64,000 nt of DNA from Heterohyrax brucei (lineage: Eukaryota; Chordata; Mammalia; Hyracoidea; Procaviidae). The stretch spans positions 86,264,001 through 86,328,000 of the forward strand of contig CM053148.1 of assembly GCA_028571685.1 (NCBI GenBank), given 5' to 3'. The position numbers and the translations under genes were made by a program. Below the pieces are notes generated by a model. It did not search any database. It saw nothing but the letters and a program-made list of their open reading frames with translations, and had not been told where the DNA came from. Below, piece by piece: positions 21,413-32,190 of this stretch. The number at the start of each line of letters is the position of its first letter. Position 1 is the stretch's first letter.

Positions 21413-22340
21413 TTTTGCAGGGCGGGGAGCATAATTATTCAGGGACAGAGACCAAGGAACAAGTGTAAAGTTGAGTAGTGGAGAAAGTCACTGAGTTGTT
21501 GGCATCAGCCAGTAGCACTCTATCCTTGGGTGCACAGATGAAAAGTCAAATCATGCCTAGAAACACCCTTGAAGCTGCTTAACACCCAGGCTGGCTAGGA
21601 CCGCCATCCAGACACAGCAAATGTGGGCTGTGGGGCTGGCAAGTTCCCATCTTCACATGTTCTTCAGCCTTCTGACTGCATTTGGCTTACCACACAATAG
21701 ACATTTGTATTTTTAAAACTGAAATTTTCACACTTAATTACTCCAGTGTTCAGATGGAAAATAAAGGCAGTTTGACAACGCTGTAGCACAGAAACTGTGT
21801 CTGCCTAAGGAACCCAGAACTAAAATTCAGTGTATTGCTGGCCAAAAAGCCACATTTCCCTATAAAATGTGCTCAAGCCGTTCACAACAAAAGCTTTACA
21901 AAGGATTTATGGTGCAAGAATATAGAAATTGGGTCCAAGAACAGTAAACACTATGTTAGTCTCTAGATGACTCAAAATGGGTTTCCAGTTTCTCTTGGGA
22001 CAGGCTATTATTCAGTTTTACAATCTCAACAATGAAAACATGTTCCTCAATCAGTTCCAGGACAGATCTCATAATATATTGGTAAACTCTAGGTGAAACA
22101 GCAGGTGACCATGTAGACATGTTCCAAAGCTAAATAGCTTTTTCTTTTACCAACAATGAAAAGCCTTCATCATAGTCAGGCCGTGCAGCCCCACAAGAAA
22201 AAAGGCAGGATACAACACTGCACATAACACAATGTTAGTCAATATGTTGTTTCATAACAGTGGTTTTGTAGATCCTTTCAATTTTCTTAACTTTTCTATA
22301 TTCAACAACTTTTTTTCCCTCACAATAGGTATGTGTGATT
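21413..22340. other. Unassigned intergenic DNA
   Basis: About 0.9 kb without recognised repeats, RNA genes or coding signals. Confidence 0.45.
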
Positions 22341-22374
22341 TTTGTGGGACGTATTAAATTAAATTACTGAAGTT

Positions 22375-22882
22375 ATTGACTTACAAAAGGGAGTTTGGAT
22401 GTAAAAGGAAAGCAGTTTGGACCAATGTTTGAAGGTCGTGGTCGATCACTGGAAAAGCCTGCATGAAAAAGTTAAGCAAAAACGACCTGAACTTTTTGCC
22501 AACAACTCTTGATTCTTGCATCATGCCAATGCGTCAGCTCACATGGCACTGTGTGTGAGGGAGGTTTCAGCCAGTAAATAAATGACTGTATTAGAAAACT
22601 CTGCCTACTCACCTGATCTGGCCAGCAGTGACTACCTGAAGATAAAGGAAATATTGAAAGGAAGACATTTAGATGACATTCAGGACATCAGAGGTAATGT
22701 GATGACAGCTCTGATGGCCGTTACTGAAAAAGAGTTCCAAAATTGCTTTGAAGGATGGACTAGGCACTGGCATCTGTGTATAGCTTCAAAAGGGGAGTGC
22801 TCCAAAGGTGACCATAGTGATATCCATCAATGAGGTATGTAGCACTTTTTCTAGGATGAGTTCACAAACTTGTCAGATCCTG
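22375..22882 (+). mobile_element. Mariner transposase 3' half (not rearranged)
   Basis: Plus-strand phrases match a mariner transposase: CATCATGCCAATGCGTCAGC, then the frame NSAYSPDLASSDYLKIKEIL KGRHLDDIQDI and KEFQNCFEGWTRHWHLCIAS KGE to a stop near 22,833. SPDLASSD holds the third catalytic aspartate of the D,D34D triad. Upstream catalytic parts are missing or frameshifted (a TGA follows AACAACTCT). The 3' terminal repeat ends GTCAGATCCTG before TA, abutting RTE copy 3. It is the likely relative from which the three palindromic elements in this window were built. Confidence 0.85.
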
Positions 22883-22884
22883 TA

Positions 22885-23355
22885 TTTTTTAGATGGTCTC
22901 CAAATTCAGGTGGGATATACTCAAGGTTGCACTTTGGCTCTTGTGGATTTGTTTTAATTTTCTTCTCCTTCAACTTAAACTGGCATATGAGCAACTGATG
23001 GTTTGTTCTGCAGTTAGCCTCTGGCCATATTCTGACTGATAATACTGAACTTTTCCATTGTCTCTTTCCCTGTTGGTAGTTCATCTGAGTCCTGTGTCTT
23101 CCATCTGGTGAGGTCTGTGTGTATAGTCATCATTTACATTGCTTAAAAAAAAGAAATTTGCAATGAAAAAGTCATTGGTCTTGCAAAATTTTATCGTGTA
23201 GTGCCCGGCATCGCTTCTGGCAGGAAAGTCGTATTTTCCAACTGCCGATCCTTCTTCTTTGTTTCCAACTTTTGCATTCCAGTTGCCAGTAATTACCAAT
23301 ACATCTTGATTGCACATTTGATCAATTTCAGACTTCAGAAGTTGACGAGAAAAAA
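22885..23355 (-). mobile_element. RTE-type LINE (copy 3), endonuclease region
   Basis: The minus strand encodes DQMCNQDVLVITGNWNAKVG NKEEGSAVGKY and CKTNDFFIANFF, the apurinic-like endonuclease domain of an RTE, where GNWNAKVG carries the GDWNAKVG-type Asp/Asn motif with D to N. Then come MARG- and CQFKL-type phrases and EYIPPEFGDHL, the latter shared with copy 2. Frames are broken. Confidence 0.85.
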
Positions 23356-23467
23356 AATCCTTCATTATAGTAATAAGTATATATATGAGAATAGACACAT
23401 GAGAAATTACAGTAAAAAATATTGGCTACAAAAACTATGTGGTATAATATCTCTTGTGTTAAAAAAG

Positions 23468-23636
23468 ATTAAAACCAAACACTGCATTGTTGTCAAGGCA
23501 ATTCCGACTCATAACAACCTTATAGGACAAAGTAGAACTGTCCGATAGAGTTTGCAAGGAGCACCTGGTGGATTCCAGCTGCCGGTCTTGTGGTTAGCAG
23601 CTGTAGTACTTCACCACTACGCCACCAGATTTTCCT
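23468..23636 (-). repeat. AfroSINE-like copy (type A)
   Basis: AAGGCAATTCCGACTCATAA to CGCCACCAGATTTTCC. Confidence 0.9.
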
Positions 23637-24425
23637 AAAAAAGATTACACACTCCTAAATAAACATCTGTATGTAAAAACACATTATAATGTTAGTAGTG
23701 CCGTCTTTGGTTGATATGACAATGACTGATTTTAAATTGTTGGATTATTTTCTAAAATAAAATGCTCTTTGAGCACATTTCTAAAAAATGTAAGAAAGAA
23801 TATGTGTCAAAGCAAGTTGTATCAATGTAAGTTAGATATATGAAGCCAAGGGACACATGGCTGTTATCTTCTTACCCCAGAAATTCAATCCTATCTGATG
23901 TAACTTAGCCTTAGCTGACAGATACCAGCCATAAAACGTTGTTTCCTGAACTCTGGCATTGTTTATTATTCTCAAAATCTCCCAGCTGTAACCTGCTACA
24001 AGTCCCACCGATTAATAGTTGTCTATTCAGATGTTCCCTGACTTGGAACCAGAAGCCTAGATGGCTTGTCAACACATCGTCGAAGCACTAGGAGCCCTTT
24101 AATAAATATAGCAAGACATCCTAGTAGGAGCTTTAAAAATGAACTTCAGATTTAAAGTGGCATCTGGAGAATAACTCTTCATGCATCCACTTCAAGAACT
24201 CTGAATTAAAAATTTCTGCCAAAGCTAACAATGGTGAGAACTCATAGTACATTGGGAACCAACGTTGACAGTCAACTGCCTGACTCGTAAAGATACACAG
24301 GCATTTCCTAGGTTACAAATGGCATCAGTTCCTAAGTGGGTCTTTTTAAGTTTAATTTGTAGATGAGTTGGAACAGATGCATTAGGTTCTTATTCAGCCT
24401 TACGTTAGTGTAATTTAGGTACCCT
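23637..24425. other. Unassigned intergenic DNA
   Basis: About 0.8 kb, no recognised feature. Confidence 0.45.
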
Positions 24426-24578
24426 AGGGAAAGCCTGGTGACATAGTAGTTAAGTGTTATGACTGCTAACCAAAAGGTCAGCAGTTTGAATCCACCAGGT
24501 GCTCTGAGCAGTTCTACTCTGTCCTATAGGGTCACTCTGAGTTGGAATCAACTCAACAGCAGTGGGTTTGTTTGTGTG
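24426..24578 (+). repeat. AfroSINE-like copy (type A), first of a head-to-tail pair
   Basis: GGGAAAGCCTGGTGACATAG to CTCAACAGCAGTGGGTTTGT. Confidence 0.9.
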
Positions 24579-24587
24579 TTTGATAGG

Positions 24588-24742
24588 AGCACTTGGGGTA
24601 CAGCGATTAAGAGCTATGGCTGCTAATCAAATGGTTGGCAGTTTGAATCCACCAGACACTCCTTGGGAACTCTATGGGGCAGTTCTACTCTGTCCTCTAG
24701 GGTTACCATGAGTCAGAATTGACTTGAAGGCAACTAACAACT
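24588..24742 (+). repeat. AfroSINE-like copy (type A), second of a head-to-tail pair
   Basis: Starts ACTTGGGGTACAGCGATTAA only about 10 bases after the first copy's tail, and ends ATTGACTTGAAGGCAACTAA. Confidence 0.9.
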
Positions 24743-24744
24743 TA

Positions 24745-25055
24745 CACTCTGAAACCATCACCCCAATAAAGATAATGAACAGACCCCGTACCTGCAGAAG
24801 TCCCACTTACCCCTTCACGATCCCTCTCATCCACCCCTGTCTCTGCAGCCGCTGGTCTTCCTGTCACTATAGATTAATTTGCACTGTTTTAAGAATTTTA
24901 TGTAAGTGGAATTGTATAATCTATCTTCTTTTGTTCACCTGGCTTCTTTAACTAAGCATAACTATTCTGAGATTCTTACACGTTGTTAGGTCTTTCAATT
25001 GTTTGTGCTTTTCACAGTTGTAATTCAATAGTATTCCACTGTGTGGATGTACTGT
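24745..25055 (-). mobile_element. Old L1M-type 3' fragment
   Basis: TTTTGTTCACCTGGCTTCTT TAACTAAGCATAACTATTCT and CAATAGTATTCCACTGTGTG GATGTACTG are the familiar antisense L1M 3' phrases. Confidence 0.7.
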
Positions 25056-25059
25056 TTTA

Positions 25060-25355
25060 ATAATTGTTGGTATGCCTGAGCCCACTGTTGCGAGCTCTGT
25101 GTGTTTTGAGTTCATTCCAACCTACAGAGCTCACCTTCCAGAACTGGACCGGACAGTGATCTGTGGTGATCTACAAGGTTTTCCTTCACTAGTTTTTGGA
25201 AGTAGATCCCTGGCCTTCCTAATCTGCCTCAATCTGGCAGCCCCACTAAAGCTGTCTACCCTGGGCGATCCTACTGGTATCTGAAATGCTGGCTTCACAG
25301 CATCCCGCATCACAGCAACACACAAGCCACCAAAGTCCACTAACTGACAGACAGG
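25060..25355 (-). repeat. AfroSINE/RTE-related SINE (type E)
   Basis: GGAAGTAGATCCCTGGCCTT CCTAATCTG, AGCCCCACTAAAGCTGTCTA CCC and GGTATCTGAAATGCTGG parallel the copy at 4.4-4.8 kb. Confidence 0.6.
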
Positions 25356-25389
25356 TGGCTTTAAACCTATGTGACTTGCAGTATGCCCA

Positions 25390-26054
25390 TCCCCAACAGC
25401 TAAAACTAGGTGATGAAATGATATAGCACTCTCTCTTTTCTAAAGGTGTTCTTATCTAAACCACGTTCACCTTGAGCTCCTTTCAAAATTACACTAAAAG
25501 GGAGGAAGGCAGCTACTGCTAACCTCAGCTGTTTTTGCAAGGCTCCGTTGTGCTGAACTTTTACTTTTTTAATGCTATTTCCGGCTCCTTTCTCTGTCCT
25601 CACTTTTGTATCTTCTTTACATGACCTTTTAAAAGTGTTAAACTTACTCATAAAACACCTTATTTTGAAACAGATGAGAGGTGACTGTTGAGAAATCTTA
25701 GGTGGTTGCATACTCCAGGAGCCTCAAGTATTCCTTCGTGAGGCCTGATGGGAACAATCCAAAAGCATGGGTGTGACTGTGATTTCCACCCTTCTGCGAA
25801 GAAGCAGACTCTGGACCCTGCAGAGGAAGGAGTTCACACTCTCACAACGGGGTTCTTCATTTCTGAAAAAATAAACTATGTATTTTATAACAGTTTTGGA
25901 GTTACAAAATACTGTGAAGATAGCACTAAAATTTCCATATCATCCACACCCACTCTACCATTAACTTCTTCCATAGGTGTGGTACATCTGTCTAATCAAT
26001 GAACCAATATCAGTAAAACATTAACTAGGGTTCCTGATAAGCCTAAGAAACTCT
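25390..26054. other. Unassigned intergenic DNA
   Basis: No recognised feature. The end near 25,960-26,010 (TACCATTAACTTC) may be old L1. Confidence 0.4.
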
Positions 26055-26162
26055 AGCAAACCCTGGTAGCACGGTGGTGAAGAGCTTGGCTGCCAACTGA
26101 AAGATCATCAGTCTGAATCTACCAGGTACCCCCTGGAAACCATACTGTGCTGCCAGGGCTCC
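26055..26162 (+). repeat. AfroSINE-like copy (type A), 3'-truncated
   Basis: AAACCCTGGTAGCACGGTGG to CCCCTGGAAACCATACTG; the tail is missing. Confidence 0.85.
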
Positions 26163-26435
26163 TCATACTGTACCTTAACCCACTGCCACTGAGTCAGGCA
26201 AAGTGTTAGTCTCATCACATTGTATCTGGTGTACATACTGTCAATGCGATTCACAACCTTATCGTTGACCTTGAAAGTCTGAGGTAACATTTGTCCAATT
26301 TCTCCTCTATAACATTCCTCTGTTTTCCCCTTGCACCTCTGTCCTCTTTCGAAGGCAGTCACCATGCATCACCTGCACTTAAAAAACACAGAGTTGTTCT
26401 CCAACTCTTGTAGGTGAACTTTGTCTACATAAAAA

Positions 26436-26603
26436 CTCAATCAAACCAGTTGCCGTCAAGTCCATTCTGACTCATGGCAACCCTATAGGACAGAATAGGA
26501 CTGTCCCATAGGGTTTCCAAGGAGCTTCTGGTGGATTTGAACTGCCAACCTTTTTGGTTAGCAGCTATAGTTCTTAACCACTGTACCACCAGGGTTTCCA
26601 TCT
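26436..26603 (-). repeat. AfroSINE-like copy (type A), well preserved
   Basis: CAGTTGCCGTCAAGTCCATT to CTGTACCACCAGGGTTTCC. Confidence 0.93.
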
Positions 26604-26889
26604 AAATAAAGGCCTTGGAATTCTTCATAAAAATTTTGTCTCTTCTCCCCTATCTGTCTTTATTAAAGTGTTGATTTAAATCAGTGTAGACTCATGAGTT
26701 ACAATCTAGTGCTGCTTTATTTACTTTGTTGTTCCTATTTGTCTCAGCTTTGGTCATTGGGAGCTCTTTCAGATAGTTCCGGAGTCCCCATGTTGTGGAG
26801 GTTATTTTGTTTTTGCTTTTATTTTTGTTTTTTTGAGTATTTCCTTGGTCCCATTATAAGATACTTCAAGCTCATTTGATGTATTTACT

Positions 26890-27300
26890 GTCTATTAAGG
26901 ATTGAATTACTTACCCCCAAAATACATGTTGCAAACTTGTAACCCTTGTATCTGTGGTTACAATTCAGTTCGTGAATGGGTTTTATTTGTTATATGAATG
27001 AGGCAGGATTTGTGCCTGGTGTGTCTTCAGTCAACTTCTTTTGAGAAATGAGGACAGAGAGATTCCAGGCCACATGAAGATTATCTGGGAGCAGAAGCTC
27101 AGAGACAAGGACCTTCCTCCAGAGTCAACATGGAGAGAAAACCTTCCCCTAGAGCCAGTGCCCTGAATTCAGACTTCTAGCTTCCTAATCTGCAAAAAAA
27201 AAAAAAAAATTAATTTTTATTTGTTAAAGCCATGCACTTGTGGTATTTCTGTCAGCATCACTAAATAACTAAGCTACTGTCCTAGTTTTAGAGTCAGCCA
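26890..27300 (+). mobile_element. MaLR-like LTR
   Basis: GGATTGAATTACTTACCCCC near the start, GCCCTGAATTCAGACTTCTA GC, an A-run in place of the poly(A) signal area, and AAAGCCATGCACTTGTGGTA TTTCTGTCAGC to CTAAATAACTAAG. Plus orientation. Confidence 0.6.
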
Positions 27301-27427
27301 TTTCTCTAAGGAGTCCTGGTTATTTTACTGGAGAATGTTACTGGAAACCAAGATCTGAGTGCTGAGTGTTGTTGCTACTGGAATATTGTTACTTCAGGGT
27401 TCTTGTAGCTGACAGAGCAGGGAAATG

Positions 27428-27976
27428 AGAGGACTGCCAATTAAGTTCATGAAACTCATCCACAAATAAGGGCTGCTACATACCTCATTGATGACTATCT
27501 CTATAGTCACCTTCGAAGTACTCCCCTTGGGAAGCTATGCACCGATGCCAATGCCTAGTCCATCCTTCAAAGCAATTTTGGAACTCTTTCTGGAATGGTC
27601 ATCAGAGCTGTCGTCAAATTACCGCTGATGTCCTGCTTGCCATCCAAATGTCGTCTTTTCGATATTTCCTTTATCGTCATGTGAAGAAAAAGTCATTGGG
27701 GGCCAGATCAGGTGAGTAGGGAGGGTGTTCCAGTACAGTTCTTGGTTTACTGGCTAAACACTCCCTCACAGACAACTACACAACTAAGTTTGTGAGCTTG
27801 CCACCATGCCATCTTGAGCAATGGACATTCCAGAAAGAGTTCCAAAATTGCTTTGAAGGGTGAACTAGGTGCTGACATCAGTGCATAGCTTCCCAAGGGT
27901 GACCACAGTGATATTCAGCAATGAGGTATATAACACTTAGAACAATGAAGTTCACGGACTTAATTGTCAGACCTCG
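27428..27976. mobile_element. Mariner-derived palindromic element, copy 2
   Basis: Starts GAGGACTGCCAATTAAGTTC and ends ACTTAATTGTCAGACCTCG before TA. It has the same arm order and the same internal junction (CAACTACACAACTAAGTTTG then GCCACCATGCCATC) as copies 1 and 3. Confidence 0.85.
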
Positions 27977-28131
27977 TATATGGGTGCTTACTCATCTATG
28001 TATATACACATATTAACAATTATTTTTATAGGTAACCATTTGTATCTATATTAAACTAAACATCACTTCAAACGGATATCTCCAACTGTCATCTATAACC
28101 AAATGTTTAATTCCCACCTCCACTCCTCTTA

Positions 28132-28302
28132 TTTGGAAATCCTGGTTGCATAATAGTGAGATGCTACAGCTGCTAACCAAAATGTTAATGCCTTGGGAAT
28201 CCGCCAGGCATGCCTCGGAAACGTTATGAGGCAGTTCTACTCTGTTATATAGGGTCACTATGAGTCAGAATCGACTCGACAGCAATGGGTTTGGTTTGGA
28301 TT
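28132..28302 (+). repeat. AfroSINE-like copy (type A)
   Basis: GGAAATCCTGGTTGCATAAT to CGACAGCAATGGGTTTGGTT. Confidence 0.9.
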
Positions 28303-28365
28303 TTCTCCCTACTCTGGTACCCATCCATTTACTTAATTGTCTAATACCAGTATACACATGTAACA

Positions 28366-28556
28366 AAAAACCAAACAAGTTGCCAGTGAGGTGATTCCAT
28401 CTCATGGACACTCCATTGCATAGGACTCTTTGTGGCAGGGATTTTTTTTTTTTTAAGTAGATGCCCGGCCCTTTCTTCTGAGGCACTTCTGGCCAGACTT
28501 GAACCTCTGAGCTTCAGTACCCTCGTGCTTAACCATCCACGTTACCCAGACACTAC
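28366..28556 (-). repeat. AfroSINE-like copy (type B)
   Basis: AAGTAGATGCCCGGCCCTTT CTTCTGAGGC and TGGCCAGACTTGAACCTCTG; a 14-T run interrupts the middle. Confidence 0.8.
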
Positions 28557-28635
28557 TGGAATTGTTCACTAATACTCCCATGAGAAGAAATGAAATACTA
28601 GAGTATAATGCTTTTGTACAATTTCTACTGCCTCT

Positions 28636-29818
28636 GGATTTGTTGTTGGTCACTGCCAAGTCAATTCCGACTCACAGTCACCCTAGACACAATAGAATGA
28701 AACCCGGCCCACTCCCGTGTCCTCCTCACAATCATTGCCATATTTGAGCACCTGGCTGAAACCACTGTGTCAGCCTATTTCATTGAGGGTCTTCCTCTTT
28801 TTCACTGATCCTGTAGTTTATGAAGCATGATGTCCTTCTCCAGAGACTGGTCCTTCCTGATAACATGTCCAAAGTATATGGGAAGAAGTCACCATCCTCG
28901 CCTGCAAGCAGCATTCTGGCTGTATGTTTCCAAGACAAATTTGTTCATTCTTTTGGCAACCTGTAAGATGTTCAACATCTTTTGCAAACAGAACAACTCA
29001 GAGGGATCAATTTTTCTCCTTATTCGCTGTCCAGTTTTCACGTGCTGCTTTAGTCAGTTAGCGCTACTCTAACAGAATTACCAGGAAGTGGATGGCTTTA
29101 ACAAACGAAAATGTATTTTTATACAGGCCAGTAGGCTACAAATCCCAATTCAGGATGTTCGCTCCAGGGGAAAGCCTTCCCCCTTGTCAGTTCTGGAGGA
29201 AAGTCTGGTATTGTGTCAGTCTTTGTCCAGGGAGCATCCTGGCGCAGGAACCTCAGGTTTGAAGGACGTGCTGTTCTCCTGGTGCTGTTTTCTTGATGAT
29301 ACGAGGTTACCAATTCCCTGCTTGCTTCCCTTTCCTTTTATCTCTTGTAGGATGAAAGGATTAAGGATGGTGGAAGCCACACTCCAGAGAAACTCCATTT
29401 ACAGTGGAGCACGGAAGTGATCTCATGAAGGGATTTACAGTCTCACCCTAATCCTTTAACATACAGCCCTGGAAAATCAAAAAATGGTGGTCAGTCATAG
29501 AATACAGGGAATCCTGGCTCAGGCAAATCGCTACACATATTTGGCAGGGGGGACACAATTAAATCCATCACACATGCATATGAAGCAATTGAAAATACCA
29601 TGACTTGGGTCAGGTGCACCTTAGTCCTCAAAGTGACATCTAAGTTTTTCAATATTTTAAAGAGGGTTTTTTTTTTTTTTTTTTTTTTGCAGCAGATTTG
29701 CCCAGTGCAATACATCACTTGATATCTCGTTCACTGCTTCCATTGGCATGGACTGTGAGTTCCAGTAACACGAAATCCTTGACAACTTCAACCTTTTCAG
29801 TGTTTACCATGCTGCTTA
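28636..29818 (-). mobile_element. RTE-type LINE (copy 4), 3' part, interrupted by a solo LTR
   Basis: Left piece 28,636-29,045 includes the 3' tail and the GGAAGAAGTC/CTTCTTCC zone; right piece 29,573-29,818 continues with TTGAAAATACCATGACTTGG and AAATCCTTGACAACTTC. Matches copies 1 and 2 base for base in order. A run of 22 T (about 29,668-29,689) replaces the expected GGTCCTTGGCAG-like stretch. Confidence 0.85.
29041..29577 (-). mobile_element. Solo MaLR-like LTR (copy 2) with 5-bp target duplication
   Basis: The LTR is 29,046-29,572 (527 bp), starting TGCTTTAGTC and ending ATCCATCACA on plus. Flanks are CGTGC and CATGC, a 5-bp duplication with one mismatch. Same family and orientation as copy 1 at 19.4 kb. 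The RTE sequence without insertion, seen at 12,225-12,245, reads TTTCACATGCATATGACG, confirming the join. Confidence 0.85.
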
Positions 29819-30074
29819 AATTTCCTTCATTAGAATGGACCTCTCCTCAGGATAATGGATGGTGAGACTGTTCCCTTCTTGTAACAAAAGCTTGCCTATA
29901 GGGCTTTGGCCTCTCCCTAGGGCCTCAGTAAGAAATTGTATTACAGCATGTTAGTGATGTAAAATATTTCTCTAAGTACAGATGATTCTGTTCCAATAGT
30001 TATTTCTGTTTAACAGGAGTTTCTAATTTGTTGGGGATTTCTGTTTTAATCCCTCAGCAGGAGACTGGATTCCA
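29819..30074. other. Unassigned intergenic DNA
   Basis: No recognised feature. Confidence 0.35.
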
Positions 30075-30225
30075 GGCAGTGGAGTGGGTAAGAGTTTAGA
30101 TGCAAAGCCAAAGGTCAGGATCTACTAGCTGTTCCTTGGAAACCCAATGGGACAGCTCTACTCTGCCCTGTAGGGTAGCTATAAGTTGAAATTTACTCCA
30201 CTGGACAGTAATGGGGTTAAGCAGG
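30075..30225 (+). repeat. AfroSINE-like copy (type A), degraded
   Basis: GGAGTGGGTAAGAGTTTAGA to AAATTTACTCCACTGGACAG. Confidence 0.75.
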
Positions 30226-30366
30226 AGGTCAGCAGGATAGTCCAGGCTGAACTCCACTGGGCAATTAGTCTAGTACACCTTTTGCGTAAGGTGAGGGTCT
30301 GAATTCACAACATTCCGCAAACTTCTACATCTTAGCTCCTGATTTCTGATGAACAACTTTTGCAAA

Positions 30367-30417
30367 AGCAGCAGCAGCAGCAGCAACAACACACACACAC
30401 CTCTGTAAAAAACAACA

Positions 30418-30455
<38 letters not shown>
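30367..30455. repeat. Compound microsatellite (AGC)n and (CA)n
   Basis: Five CAG/AGC units, then short CAA and CA tracts, then about 15 CA units at 30,424-30,453. On the other strand this yields cysteine- or valine-rich open frames that are artefacts. Confidence 0.95.
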
Positions 30456-30456
<1 letters not shown>

Positions 30457-30624
30457 TCTCCATAAAAAGGACCAGCAGATCATAGGCGTGGTCCAAATCC
30501 AAACAGAAAAATATAATACATTCTCTACAAATGATGTTGATTTTAATTTCCTCACTCCTCACTTCTGTCTGTCTCTTTCTATTGCACCAAAACAACTCCT
30601 CTCTAGGAGCTCTTTCCATGTAGA

Positions 30625-30795
30625 ACACCCTGATGGTGCAGTGGTTAAGAGCTACGGCTGCTAACTAAAAGACTAACAGTCTGAATCTACCAGATGCTCC
30701 TAGGAATCCCTAAAGGGCCATTCTACTCTGTCCTATAGGGTAACTAAGAGTCTGAATTGATTCAACAAGTTTGGATTTGGGGTTCTTTTTTTGTT
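30625..30795 (+). repeat. AfroSINE-like copy (type A)
   Basis: AACACCCTGATGGTGCAGTG to ATTGATTCAACAAGTTTGGA. Confidence 0.88.
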
Positions 30796-30799
30796 TTTT

Positions 30800-31404
30800 A
30801 GTTCTTCCAGTTTAAGCTACGTGCTTAATATACACATAACCAAATAATCATTTCAGGTGACACCACCTGAACTGATGTCTCAGGATCTATACAGATCTTC
30901 ATCTCCTACAAGGTTTCCACCAGCCTGATTAAGGTTTGAAAATATTAGAACCAAATTTTAGCTTGGGCAGATGTGATAATAGCATTGCCTTCAATTTTAT
31001 CAGAAAAGCGGTAGTCAGTAACAAAGACTTCTAGAGTTCACTGTTCCTCAAAATAAGGAGAAATTTTTGAGATGTTTGTAAAGTCAAATATACTAAAAGA
31101 ATACTTTTTGTATTTGATTATAGCCTTATTACTTCCTTTTTCTGTTGACAAATTATATCAAATTTTGATAACATCACATACTGTTTTATCAATTCCTGAT
31201 TTGCTAAAATAAAAAGTTGGAAACCCTGTGTTGTTTCTCTGGAGTTGTTCATTTGTGTATTTTTTTTTAAATAATTTTTTTATCCTTCCATGAAATCCCA
31301 AAATCTTAAGAATCCTATCTCACTTCATTATGGGTCAGTTTTGTTTTGCAATGGATACACAAATATCATATATACTTCTTGGTATCTCCTAGCACACAAA
31401 AAAG
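30800..31404. other. Unassigned AT-rich intergenic DNA
   Basis: No recognised feature. Confidence 0.4.
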
Positions 31405-31575
31405 GAAAAAATCAAACCAAGCATGTTGCCACTGAGTTGATTCTGACTCACAGTGACCCTATAGGACAGAGTAGAATTGCCCCATAGAGTGTTCAAGAAG
31501 TAGCTGGTGGATTTGAACTGCTGATATTGTGGTTGGCAGCTGAGCTCTTAACCAGTGTGCCACCAAGGCTCCTTC
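31405..31575 (-). repeat. AfroSINE-like copy (type A)
   Basis: GTTGCCACTGAGTTGATTCT to GTGCCACCAAGGCTCC. Confidence 0.9.
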
Positions 31576-31867
31576 CTGGCACAAAGTAGATGTCAATATT
31601 TGCTAAAAACTTGGAATATGGGGGAAATTCCCAGAAAGATCACTGGGAAAATTCTAGATTAAGAAGATGCTTTCACAAACTCCCAGCAAACTGACAACAA
31701 TCTCACTCTCAGCACTAAAACTAAATTTGAAAAATGTGATTAATTTTTCACAGTAATTGCTTCACAAGGACCACTTGCCTTTTAGAGTGTCTATTTTGTG
31801 AAAAGGAATCACCAGTCTGTCTGTATTTTTTTTTTTTTCCATTCTCCATTTCACCAGTGGTAATTCC

Positions 31868-32190
31868 ATGCTAGAATTTTGCCTTCTATCTGGGACGCTC
31901 AGTTCAATTCCCAGCCAGTGCACCTCACGTGCAGTCCCCACCCATTTGTCAGGGGCAGATTGTATGTTTCTACGATGCCAAACAAGTTTCTGTGAAGCTT
32001 CCAGACTAAGACAGGCTAGGAAGACATGCCTGAGGATCTACTTTCAAAAATCAGCCAATGGGAACCTCAGAAATCACAATGATCCAATCTACAACCAACC
32101 ACGGAGACGATGCAGGGTCAGACAGTGTTTCATTCCATTGCGCATGGGGTGACCTTCAGTTAGGATCCTTCTTGACAGCAGGTAACATCA
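31868..32190 (+). repeat. tRNA-Gly-derived SINE, near full length
   Basis: AGAATTTTGCCTTCTATCTG GGACGCTCAGTTCAATTCCC AGCCAGTG is the tRNA-Gly-like half. The body holds GCTTCCAGACTAAGACAGGC and TGGGAACCTCAGAAATCACA ATG. The tail includes CGCATGGGGTGACCTTCAGT. Confidence 0.75.

Noticed and set aside
30325-30628. Cysteine/valine-rich minus-strand frames
   Set aside because: They translate the CA and CAG microsatellite.
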